From Marixanthotalea marina (GTDB taxonomy: Bacteria > Bacteroidota > Bacteroidia > Flavobacteriales > Flavobacteriaceae), in NCBI GenBank assembly GCA_018883545.1, contig JAHLEH010000009.1, forward strand, positions 43,811-107,810: DNA of 64,000 bases. Reading direction: 5' to 3'. Of the stretch, positions 1-7,684 are shown piece after piece. The notes under the pieces were generated by a model that had not been told where the DNA came from, did not search any database, and worked only from the letters and a program-made list of their open reading frames with translations. The position numbers and the translations under genes are program-made. Every line of letters begins with the position of its first letter. The first letter of the stretch is position 1.

Positions 1-115
1 GTAAATCCTAAAGATTTTCCTAAATTAAGATAACCGTATATCACAAAAACACTTTCTAAACATACTAAACTTGAAAGTTTATCATAGTAATTTTTAACCC
101 CAAAAAGTGTTCAAA

Positions 116-490
116 ATGAATAAAAATTTAACCGATTTAGCGCTTTTAATCTTAAGATTAAGTTCTGGTGCACTTATGCTAACACATGGCATTCCAAAGA
201 TAAACATGCTCTTTGCCAGCCCTATTAAGTTTGCCGACCCTATAGGTGTTGGTGAAATTCCATCACTTATTTTTGCTTTAATAGGTGAGGTAATCGCTCC
301 CATATTCATCATTATTGGTTATAAAACAAAAATTGCCACAATACCTTCAATTATCACTATGCTGGTTGCCGGTTTTATTGTTCATGCCAGCGACCCTATA
401 GGCACCAAAGAAAAGGCTTTACTTTTTTCTGCAATGTTTATAGCTATTTTGCTTGCTGGTCCTGGCAAATATTCCATAGATAAAAAATAA
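116..490 (+). CDS. DoxX family membrane protein
   Basis: A 124-residue protein with about four hydrophobic segments and the DoxX-type opening (LALLILRLSSGALMLTHGIP, residues 7-26) and a C-terminal hydrophobic helix ending near GPGKYSID. The DoxX/DoxD family are small integral membrane proteins, often linked to redox or thiosulfate metabolism, but most bacterial members have no assigned reaction. A GTG nine bases upstream (107) is in frame; the ATG at 116 is preferred because MNKNLTDL is the usual kind of N-terminus. It is followed 13 bases later by an unknown gene on the same strand, so the two may be cotranscribed. Confidence 0.85.
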   Translation: MNKNLTDLALLILRLSSGALMLTHGIPKINMLFASPIKFADPIGVGEIPSLIFALIGEVIAPIFIIIGYKTKIATIPSIITMLVAGFIVHASDPIGTKEKALLFSAMFIAILLAGPGKYSIDKK

Positions 491-503
491 TGGATTAAAA
501 TAG

Positions 504-983
504 ATGAAAGCTGTACCGCTAAAGGACATAAAAAATGAATTAAATCATTTACCTGCTTCTAATTTAGTGGATGTATGTTTACGCCTTTCTAGATTTAAAA
601 AAGAAAATAAAGAACTACTCACCTATCTTTTATTTGAATCTAGCAACGAAGAGCTTTATATAGACAGCATAAAAAAACACATTGACTCAAGTTTTGAAGA
701 AATCAATAAAAAAAGCTTTTTCTACATAAGAAAAAGCATTCGTAAAATATTGAGCCAAACAAAAAAGTTCATCCGCTATTCACAAAAAAAAGAAACAGAA
801 GTGGAGCTATTACTTTATTTCTGCAAAAAACTCAAAGATTTTAAACCGAGTATAAAGAATAGCCAACAGCTACAGAATATGTACAACCGGCAAATTGCAC
901 TAGCGAATAAAGCGATAGCTTCACTACACGAAGATTTACAATACGATTATAACTTAATAATTGAAGATTTACAGATTCAGTAA
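504..983 (+). CDS. Conserved flavobacterial protein of unknown function
   Basis: A 159-residue, strongly charged, Lys-rich and apparently all-helical protein without signal peptide or membrane segment. I recognise the general type as conserved in Flavobacteriaceae but no named domain. Its 3' end overlaps the 3' end of menE on the opposite strand by 15 bases (convergent genes). The ATG at 504 lies 13 bases after the DoxX stop. No function is inferred. Confidence 0.75.
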   Translation: MKAVPLKDIKNELNHLPASNLVDVCLRLSRFKKENKELLTYLLFESSNEELYIDSIKKHIDSSFEEINKKSFFYIRKSIRKILSQTKKFIRYSQKKETEVELLLYFCKKLKDFKPSIKNSQQLQNMYNRQIALANKAIASLHEDLQYDYNLIIEDLQIQ

Positions 984-2063
984 CGCCAATGTTTGTTTGC
1001 GCTGAATCTTTCCAAAACCAGTTTCTACAAACTTTTTAAGATTGTATATGGTTTTTGGTTTTTCAAATTTTTCAAGTCCGTCAAAAACTGAAGGGTCCAA
1101 TTCATTGGTTTCATCTTCAACAACCAAAATTAATTTTTCACCCAAATACTCATCTGGTTGTGAAGCAATAATGTAACGCTTTTTAATTTTTCCTGCTAGT
1201 TTATTTTCTATCTGTTCAGGAAACACTTTAACGCCTCCAGTATTTACCACATTATCGTAACGACCAATCCATTCAAATTCATTTTCTGAATGTATCTCAA
1301 CAATATCATTAGTAACTATAGCTTCACTGGATACATACGGCGCATCAACAATCAAACAATTACGGTCATCTTGAGAAATTTTAATACCTGGCAATAGTTT
1401 AAAATATTGCTTTTTACCACGCTCTTCTTCCGAAAAATTGTTAAGTTTCTTTACTGCAAAATGACTTACTGTTTCGGTCATACCATAGGTTTCAAAAATT
1501 TTGGCCGGATGGTTTGCGATGGCTTCGTTTAAGGATTTGGTGACTTTTGCACCACCCACGATTATGGTTTCAATATTGTGCGTTCTGTCCAACGTGTTTT
1601 TTAACTGCATTGGGGTCATGGCACAAAAATCATAATGACGGTTTTTATTGAAATAAGGTTTGGATGTAGGGTCTATAATATCCAATTCCAAGCCTAAAAT
1701 CATGGCGCGAATCAGCATCATTTTACCAGAAATATAATTAGACGGCAAACAATGAAGTGCTTTTTGACCTGGCCTTAAACCAAAAAAATCACCAGTTGCA
1801 ATGGCAGAATTAACCATAGCCTGTTTTTTAACCTTTATACTTTTGGGTTCTCCTGTAGAGCCGGATGTGTTTATAATTATATAATCTTTGGTATCTAACC
1901 AATCCATTAAAAAATGACCAAAAACTTCTTCGTAAGGAAGGCCTTCTTTTATAAAACTGTAAGCAACATCATAAAGATCGTCGTGTTGGTAATTTCCTGA
2001 ATTTAGTTTGAATTTTAAGTGTACTTTTTCAAAAGTGGGAGGCGTTTTTTTAATCATCATCAA
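969..2063 (-). CDS. menE: o-Succinylbenzoate-CoA ligase (MenE), short Bacteroidota form
   Basis: Adenylate-forming enzyme that activates o-succinylbenzoate with ATP and CoA in menaquinone synthesis. Visible motifs are the AMP-binding P-loop TSGSTGEPKS at residues 66-75, the ETYGMTE motif near residue 190 and the hinge/C-domain motif GRYDNVVNTGG near residue 267. At 364 residues it is about 100 shorter than the E. coli enzyme, which is normal in Bacteroidota. It is the last gene of the minus-strand men cluster, three bases after the CPBP gene. The start has three consecutive Met codons; the outermost is given. Confidence 0.93.
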   Translation of the reverse strand: MMMIKKTPPTFEKVHLKFKLNSGNYQHDDLYDVAYSFIKEGLPYEEVFGHFLMDWLDTKDYIIINTSGSTGEPKSIKVKKQAMVNSAIATGDFFGLRPGQKALHCLPSNYISGKMMLIRAMILGLELDIIDPTSKPYFNKNRHYDFCAMTPMQLKNTLDRTHNIETIIVGGAKVTKSLNEAIANHPAKIFETYGMTETVSHFAVKKLNNFSEEERGKKQYFKLLPGIKISQDDRNCLIVDAPYVSSEAIVTNDIVEIHSENEFEWIGRYDNVVNTGGVKVFPEQIENKLAGKIKKRYIIASQPDEYLGEKLILVVEDETNELDPSVFDGLEKFEKPKTIYNLKKFVETGFGKIQRKQTLALLNL

Positions 2064-2066
2064 TTT

Positions 2067-3029
2067 CTATTCAATTTTGGCATTTTCAAATTCCTTTTCA
2101 GGTACTAAAATACTGCCAAACAACCTATCTTTCCAATTTTTCCAGCCATATTTTTTAGACATAATTAAAAGTAATATGGGAAACACCACAAAAACGGGTA
2201 CAACAACTTCCATTAGTATGGCTTCTGAGGGCTCTGAAATATCTTTTAAAACCGAATGCGTCTGAAAGGCTGTCCAATCGGCACTAACCAAAAGTGCCGC
2301 AAAAAAATTATTGGCGGCATGGAATCCGAGCGAAAGTTCCAATCCTTCGTCCATCAACGTCATAATACCCAAAAACAAACCCGTTCCTATATAAAAAACA
2401 AGTACGGTATAGCCCAACTTTTCAACTTCAGGATTCGCTATGTGCAACAATCCAAAAGACAAAGATGTTATAAGTAATGGAAGCCACCTATTCTTAGCTA
2501 CAACTCCAATTCCCTGCATTAAATACCCTCTGAATAAATATTCTTCAAAACTGGTTTGTAGCGGTATAAAAATAATGGCTATTAAAACCAAAATTAAAAA
2601 TGGAACTAATTTAAAGTTGACAACATAATTTTCTGGAGACATAAAATAATCCAATACCATAAAGGCACTAGATACAATTCCCCATAAAAAAAATGAGAAC
2701 CAAAAACGTTTCCAATCAATTCTATTTCTAGATGTTGTTAACTGTGTATATGTTTGATTATGTAAATATCTTACCACTAAAAACAATACCAAAAGCCCAA
2801 CCGCAAAAGATAATAGCAATAAGAAAAGGCTCAGGTTAGGTTCTAATAGCGACATTACTTTAGAGCTATCCAATCCTTCAAGTGTATTTCCTTCTTTTAA
2901 GGATTTCATTAAAACAACTACGGTAAACGGGATTTGCCCAGCTATTACCCCTAATATCACGATAATGAGTCCTACAAAATATCGCCACCATTCATGTAAC
3001 ACATTAAATGCTTGTTGAATATAGTCCAT
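2067..3029 (-). CDS. CPBP family intramembrane metalloprotease
   Basis: A 320-residue multi-pass membrane protein with the three conserved CPBP (CAAX-protease/bacteriocin-processing, Abi) motifs: EEYLFR at residues 162-167, FGLLH ending at His196 and HAANN starting at His237. These supply the glutamates and histidines of the glutamic or metal active site in the family. It sits between menC and menE with spacings of only 3 bases, so it is part of the operon; its substrate is unknown and a direct role in menaquinone synthesis is not implied by the sequence. Confidence 0.9.
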   Translation of the reverse strand: MDYIQQAFNVLHEWWRYFVGLIIVILGVIAGQIPFTVVVLMKSLKEGNTLEGLDSSKVMSLLEPNLSLFLLLLSFAVGLLVLFLVVRYLHNQTYTQLTTSRNRIDWKRFWFSFFLWGIVSSAFMVLDYFMSPENYVVNFKLVPFLILVLIAIIFIPLQTSFEEYLFRGYLMQGIGVVAKNRWLPLLITSLSFGLLHIANPEVEKLGYTVLVFYIGTGLFLGIMTLMDEGLELSLGFHAANNFFAALLVSADWTAFQTHSVLKDISEPSEAILMEVVVPVFVVFPILLLIMSKKYGWKNWKDRLFGSILVPEKEFENAKIE

Positions 3030-3032
3030 ATA

Positions 3033-4064
3033 TTATAAATTAAAATTCCACTTTTTTGAAATATTGTACTGCAAAGTACCATTTTTAACAACAAGTGGCG
3101 ATGGAAAATTATTGGTAAATAAACTTCCGGTTCCTAAACCTTGCGGTAATGGACTTTGCTTTGTATGGGTATATTGGGCAATGGCATTTAAACCAATATT
3201 ACTTTCTAAAGCACTGGTTATCCACCACCCTATTTTGTATTTTTTAGCTGAATCTATCCATTGGTCATTACCTTTAAATCCCCCAACCAAACTGGGTTTT
3301 AAAATAATATATTGTGGATTTATTTGCTGTAATAAGCTTTCTTTTTCTGAAAAAACGCCAATCAATTCTTCATCTAAAGCTATCGGTAATGGCGTTTCTT
3401 CACATAATCTTGCCATATCGTCTATTTGTCCTTGCTTTATGGGTTGTTCTATGGAATGTATATCGAAATCTGATAAAACCTTTAATTTTTCTAAGGCCTC
3501 GTTAGGCTGAAAAGCACCATTGGCATCAACGCGCAACTCTATATCTTTGGGTGTAAATTCGTTTCTAATAGATTTTATGAGGTTTATTTCCGACTGAAAA
3601 TCTATAGCGCCAATTTTCATTTTAATACAGTGAAATCCAGAAACTATCTTCTCTTTTATTTGTTGTTTCATAAAAGCTTCAGAACCCATCCAAATCAAAC
3701 CATTAATAGGAATGGCTTCTTTACCATTGGTGAATTCCGAAGGAAACAAGTTAAATGAATCTTCTGAAGCTAACGATTTAAAAGCAGTTTCCAATCCAAA
3801 CTGAATGCTGGGAAATTCGGTTAATTGGAAATATAAATCATTGAAATCTTGGTTTATATTGCTACAGAGCCATTTTAATTTGTCTTCATAATCTGGTCTA
3901 TCATCTACCGATAAACCTCTAAAAACAGCACATTCACCAATGCCAATTTTTTCGTTTTTGTGCAAAATAAGAAACCAAGTTTCCTTGGTTTTTAAAATAC
4001 CGCGGGAAGTACCACTGGCTTGCTTAAATTTTAAGATGTGCTTTTTGTAGAACGCGTTTATCAT
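3033..4064 (-). CDS. menC: o-Succinylbenzoate synthase (MenC)
   Basis: Enolase-superfamily enzyme that dehydrates SHCHC to o-succinylbenzoate. The catalytic Lys-x-Lys motif is visible as IKMKIG, followed by the metal-binding DANGAF, the EQP motif (SIEQPIKQG), the ALDEEL metal ligand and the LKPSLVGG strand carrying the second general base lysine. The 343-residue length fits the family. It is directly abutted by the metal-dependent hydrolase (stop and start adjacent, 4064/4065) and by the CPBP gene (3 bases), so translation is probably coupled. Confidence 0.93.
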   Translation of the reverse strand: MINAFYKKHILKFKQASGTSRGILKTKETWFLILHKNEKIGIGECAVFRGLSVDDRPDYEDKLKWLCSNINQDFNDLYFQLTEFPSIQFGLETAFKSLASEDSFNLFPSEFTNGKEAIPINGLIWMGSEAFMKQQIKEKIVSGFHCIKMKIGAIDFQSEINLIKSIRNEFTPKDIELRVDANGAFQPNEALEKLKVLSDFDIHSIEQPIKQGQIDDMARLCEETPLPIALDEELIGVFSEKESLLQQINPQYIILKPSLVGGFKGNDQWIDSAKKYKIGWWITSALESNIGLNAIAQYTHTKQSPLPQGLGTGSLFTNNFPSPLVVKNGTLQYNISKKWNFNL

Positions 4065-4742
4065 TTACAGTTCAATACTTTCGCCAATTTCAAGAAGCAT
4101 TAAATCCTTTCCTTTTTCAAAAAATTGTTGCTTGGCATCATCATGGTCAATTTCTATATATCCAAACGTATCAAAATGGCAACCCAAAATTTTGTCGCAT
4201 TGTACAAAATCACTAGTGATAATAGCATCTTTTATACCCATGGTAAAATTATCTCCTATCGGTAAAATGGCCAAATCTAATTTTGTTTGCAATGGAATTA
4301 ACTTCATGTCGTAGGTTAAAGCCGTATCGCCTGCAATGTAAATATTTTTATGCTCACCTTCTATGACAAAACCTCCTGGTTGACCTCCATAACTGCCATC
4401 TGGAAATGATGATGTGTGGATGGCCTGTACATATTTCACATTACCAAATTCAAAATCCCATTGGCCTCCATGATTCATGGGGTGCCCTTCTAACCCTAAA
4501 TTTTCAAAATGGGTAACGATTTCAAAATTTGAAACTATCATCGCCCCTGTTCGTTTGGCAATAGCCTCTACATCTAGAATATGATCTTGATGTGCATGGG
4601 TTACCAAAATATAATCGGCTTCAAGAGTATCTATATCAATATGGGATGCGTTGGGGTTTCCTGTTATAAATGGATCTACAAGAATATTAACATCACCTAC
4701 TTGTATTCCTAAACTGGCATGTCCGTAGAATGTAATCTTCAT
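4065..4742 (-). CDS. UPF0173-type metal-dependent hydrolase (metallo-beta-lactamase fold)
   Basis: A 225-residue metallo-beta-lactamase-fold protein: HASLG at the N-terminus, the zinc motif HAHQDH near residue 50, further His residues in NHGG and IHTSSF, and a conserved AGDT strand. This matches the UPF0173 family (YtkL-like) of predicted metal-dependent hydrolases. It lies between menA and menC in the operon. The substrate is unknown; a thioesterase-like role on a menaquinone intermediate is conceivable from position only. Confidence 0.88.
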   Translation of the reverse strand: MKITFYGHASLGIQVGDVNILVDPFITGNPNASHIDIDTLEADYILVTHAHQDHILDVEAIAKRTGAMIVSNFEIVTHFENLGLEGHPMNHGGQWDFEFGNVKYVQAIHTSSFPDGSYGGQPGGFVIEGEHKNIYIAGDTALTYDMKLIPLQTKLDLAILPIGDNFTMGIKDAIITSDFVQCDKILGCHFDTFGYIEIDHDDAKQQFFEKGKDLMLLEIGESIEL

Positions 4743-4781
4743 TTTTATAAAAATTTATGACTAAAGAAAAATACAAAAATT

Positions 4782-5684
4782 TTACAACAAATGGCCTATA
4801 CTCATGAGAACAGCTAAAAAGAATGTTGATAATGCCAATTTCTTTAATTCGCCATCCAAAGATTTAGGGTCTTCATTTTTATAAACCTTAATTAAATGGA
4901 TAACCAACGGTATATAGGCTACAAAATAAATGAGGTTGAAAGGTGATGTATAATACAACAATCCGAATAAAAACGACAACAATATAGCTGTTGACATTAA
5001 AAACAGATGATAAATCTTTGCTTTTTTAGACCCAAGCTTAACGGCCAATGTTATCTTGTTCGACTTCTCATCAGAAACAATATCCCGCATATTATTGAGA
5101 TTTAGAACCGCTGCGCTTAAAAGCCCTATTGTACAAGCCGGCAAAAAAACCACATGATCAATTTGTTTGGCATATAAAACATAACCTCCAATAACGCTTA
5201 CCAAGCCAAAAAACACGAAAACATAAACATCTCCCAAACCATTGTACCCATAAGCATTGGTACCAACCGTGTAGCGTATGGCTGCCACTACAGCAGCTAT
5301 ACCAAGCGAGAAAAAGATAAGTGTTAATAAAAAATGACGTACCCCAAACGCTGAAAAAATTAGCGAAAAAGCTAGCCCTATGGATATTAATATTGAAATT
5401 TTAATGGCGCTAAACATACTATCGGCTGATATCTCACCACTTTGCACCGCACGTTCTGGTCCTATTCTTTCATTATTATCTGTGCCTTTAACACCATCGC
5501 CATAATCGTTGGCTAAGTTAGATAGTATTTGAAAACTAAGTGTGGTTAGGATAGCCAGGATAAAAATATCCCACTGAAAAAAACCATTGTATTCAGCAAA
5601 ACTAGAAGCTATTATAATTCCTGAAACTGATAACGGCAGCGTTCTTAAACGCATGGATGAAATCCATAACTTAAGTCTACTCAT
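4782..5684 (-). CDS. menA: 1,4-Dihydroxy-2-naphthoate polyprenyltransferase (MenA)
   Basis: UbiA-superfamily membrane prenyltransferase that attaches the polyprenyl tail to DHNA. The first Asp-rich motif appears as NLANDYGDGVKGTDN, followed by GPERAVQSG, and a second one as NNMRDIVSDEKSNK; many hydrophobic helices alternate with these loops. An ATG at 5696 (MDSV) would overlap menB by 13 bases; I prefer the ATG at 5684 (MSRLKLW), which overlaps the menB stop as TAATG and gives the usual MenA N-terminus (about 300 residues). Translational coupling with menB is likely. Confidence 0.92.
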   Translation of the reverse strand: MSRLKLWISSMRLRTLPLSVSGIIIASSFAEYNGFFQWDIFILAILTTLSFQILSNLANDYGDGVKGTDNNERIGPERAVQSGEISADSMFSAIKISILISIGLAFSLIFSAFGVRHFLLTLIFFSLGIAAVVAAIRYTVGTNAYGYNGLGDVYVFVFFGLVSVIGGYVLYAKQIDHVVFLPACTIGLLSAAVLNLNNMRDIVSDEKSNKITLAVKLGSKKAKIYHLFLMSTAILLSFLFGLLYYTSPFNLIYFVAYIPLVIHLIKVYKNEDPKSLDGELKKLALSTFFLAVLMSIGHLL

Positions 5685-6523
5685 TACGGAATCCATTTTT
5701 TTTCGAAGTTAGGCTTACGCTTTTCAAGAAAGGCATTTCTACCTTCCTTAGCTTCGTCGGTCATGTAAGCCAAACGGGTTGCTTCACCTGCAAATACTTG
5801 CTGTCCGACCATACCATCATCAGTTAAATTCATGGCGAATTTGAGCATTTTAATAGATGTAGGTGATTTAGCTAATATTTCCTGTGCCCATTCATAAGCA
5901 GTAGTTTCCAGTTCATCGTGTGGCACAACAGCATTAACCATGCCCATTTCGAATGCTTCTTGGGCTGAATAGTTACGCCCTAAAAAGAAAATTTCCCTGG
6001 CTTTTTTCTGTCCGACCATTTTAGCTAAATACGCCGAGCCATAACCGCCGTCAAAGCTCGTAACATCGGCATCTGTCTGTTTAAAAATGGCATGTTCTTT
6101 ACTGGCCAAGGTTAAATCGCAAACCACGTGCAAGCTATGTCCGCCACCGACGGCCCAACCAGGTACGACTGCAATAACTGCTTTTGGCATAAACCGAATG
6201 AGACGTTGAACTTCCAAGATATTTAGCCTATGATACCCATCTTCGCCCACATACCCTTGGTGCCCCCTTGCTTTTTGGTCGCCACCACTACAGAATGACC
6301 AAATACCGTCTTTAGTAGAAGGGCCTTCTGCAGACAAAAGCACAGCGCCAATGTTCACATCTTCAGTGGCATCATAAAAGGCGTCATATAGTTCACTTGT
6401 AGTTTTTGGTCTAAATGCATTCCGAACATTTGGCCTATTAAATGCTATTCTTGCAACACCATTACATTTCTTATAGGTAATATCTTCATATTCTTTAGCT
6501 ACTACCCAATTCAGTTGCTCCAT
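5684..6523 (-). CDS. menB: 1,4-Dihydroxy-2-naphthoyl-CoA synthase (MenB)
   Basis: Crotonase-fold enzyme that cyclises o-succinylbenzoyl-CoA to DHNA-CoA. The 279-residue protein shows the MenB signatures FCSGGDQKARGHQGY, VPGWAVGGGHSLH (oxyanion-hole glycines) and TSFDGGYGSAYLAKMVG, with the FLGRNYSAQEA helix after it. First gene of the minus-strand men operon; a promoter-like -7 element lies about 20 bases upstream of the ATG. menD and menF are not found in this window, so the earlier steps must be encoded elsewhere. Confidence 0.96.
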   Translation of the reverse strand: MEQLNWVVAKEYEDITYKKCNGVARIAFNRPNVRNAFRPKTTSELYDAFYDATEDVNIGAVLLSAEGPSTKDGIWSFCSGGDQKARGHQGYVGEDGYHRLNILEVQRLIRFMPKAVIAVVPGWAVGGGHSLHVVCDLTLASKEHAIFKQTDADVTSFDGGYGSAYLAKMVGQKKAREIFFLGRNYSAQEAFEMGMVNAVVPHDELETTAYEWAQEILAKSPTSIKMLKFAMNLTDDGMVGQQVFAGEATRLAYMTDEAKEGRNAFLEKRKPNFEKKWIP

Positions 6524-6824
6524 CTTACTTATTAGTTTTGCTCAAAAATAAATTTTATTTTTCATTCACTACCCAATTCAATAAAATTAATACAAAGAAC
6601 CTCCTCATAACACCATAAAAAACATTTTTTTCAACTTATTCACTTAAAAAATGAATAATTAGTAAAACACATTGCTGTATTTAATTTTTTCACAAAAGAC
6701 AAAAATACTTACATCAAAGTATTGCTTGGTTGTAGTATAAACACTATTTTTATTGAGAATTAGACAAAATATTTGCATTTCATCTATAAATATTGTATTT
6801 TGCCGAAACCAAATCCCTTTATCT
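6524..6824. other. Intergenic region between menB and a small membrane-protein gene
   Basis: About 300 bases, strongly AT-rich. On the minus strand it holds the menB leader with a -7-like sequence at 6543-6550. A 13-base string (ACTACCCAATTCA) occurs both in the menB start region (about 6501) and upstream of it (about 6568). I see no convincing RNA structure or additional gene; minus-strand reading frames here lack any recognisable protein character. Confidence 0.6.
6543..6550 (-). promoter_or_regulatory. Candidate menB promoter -7 element
   Basis: On the minus strand this reads TATTTTTG, an exact match to the Bacteroidota -7 consensus TAnnTTTG, placed 20 bases before the menB ATG. A TTG lies at 6574-6576 (minus strand) but with a 23-base spacer, longer than the usual 19-21, so the -33 half is uncertain. 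Confidence 0.45.
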
Positions 6825-7001
6825 ATGATATTAACAATTACAATTTCACTTGCAATCCTTGTAGCGGTCAACTTACTTCTTCTAAGATTTAGCTGCAACA
6901 AAATCACTAAACAAAATAAGATTAGCAAGAAACCTGTCGTTCTTAAGCCTCATCTTACCATTGAACGGGAGTCTGAGAAACTTGCTCCAACAGGTAGTTA
7001 G
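6825..7001 (+). CDS. Small single-pass membrane protein, 58 residues
   Basis: ATG-to-TAG frame encoding an N-terminal hydrophobic helix (ILTITISLAILVAVNLLLL) followed by a Cys-containing, Lys-rich tail and ending in LAPTGS. The layout of one short helix plus a KKPVV stretch and an APTGS terminus resembles a small protein I associate with flavobacteria, though I cannot verify this here. A longer reading of the frame from 6753 adds residues without membrane-protein character. The 3' end overlaps the 3' end of ung on the other strand by 47 bases. Function unknown. Confidence 0.6.
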   Translation: MILTITISLAILVAVNLLLLRFSCNKITKQNKISKKPVVLKPHLTIERESEKLAPTGS

Positions 7002-7623
7002 TTTTACTAAAGTGTTTATTGCCGAACCAATAGCCCCTATTGGCACTTAGTGGCGACGGATGCCCAGACGTTAGTACTTTATGCCTTTCTTTGTTGATAA
7101 ACTTTATTTTCTGCTTTGCATAACCACCCCATAAAAGAAACACCACATTTTCTTTCTTTTCACTTATCAATTTGATAACACTATCGGTAAAAGTTTCCCA
7201 ACCCTTGTTTTGGTGACTACCAGCTTGGTTTGCCCGAACTGTAAGTGTAGCATTTAAAAGCAGTACGCCTTGCTCTGCCCAACGCATTAAATTACCACTC
7301 TTAGGATAAGAAAAACCTAAATCTTGCTCCACTTCTTTAAAAATATTAATCAAGGAAGGTGGATGTGGCACGCCATCATTAACCGAAAAACACAGTCCGT
7401 TGGCTTGCCCTAAACCATGGTAAGGATCTTGTCCTATAATAACGACTTTTACCTTATCAAACGGGCATGCATCAAAAGCGTTAAAAATTTGCTTGCCAGG
7501 CGGAAAACATTGATGGTTTGTGTATTCACTTTTTACAAAACTTGCCAAATCCTTAAAATAAGGTTTGTCAAATTCATTTTGCAAATAAGGTTTCCAGCTT
7601 TCATGTATATCTACATTCATCAT
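6955..7623 (-). CDS. ung: Uracil-DNA glycosylase, family 1
   Basis: Base-excision repair enzyme removing uracil from DNA. The 222-residue protein contains the catalytic water-activating motif GQDPYHG, the uracil-binding segment GLCFSV and the DNA-intercalation motif as HPSPLSANRG. In E. coli the last motif reads HPSPLSAHRG, so one His is Asn here; the catalytic His is retained. It is divergent from the YfcC-type transporter gene, sharing a 61-base intergenic region. Confidence 0.96.
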   Translation of the reverse strand: MMNVDIHESWKPYLQNEFDKPYFKDLASFVKSEYTNHQCFPPGKQIFNAFDACPFDKVKVVIIGQDPYHGLGQANGLCFSVNDGVPHPPSLINIFKEVEQDLGFSYPKSGNLMRWAEQGVLLLNATLTVRANQAGSHQNKGWETFTDSVIKLISEKKENVVFLLWGGYAKQKIKFINKERHKVLTSGHPSPLSANRGYWFGNKHFSKTNYLLEQVSQTPVQW

Positions 7624-7684
7624 TGAATATTAAAATTGAAACTAAAATAATACTATCTTTAATGATATTAAAACTAATTGTAGA

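Noticed and set aside
1..33. Frame ending in TAA at the left edge that could be the last residues (VNPKDFPKLR) of an upstream gene
   Set aside because: Only ten codons are visible; no way to tell a gene end from chance.
6659..6928. Minus-strand frame of 89 residues overlapping the small membrane protein
   Set aside because: Its composition is that of AT-rich antisense; the plus-strand frame has a clear membrane helix and a compact tail.
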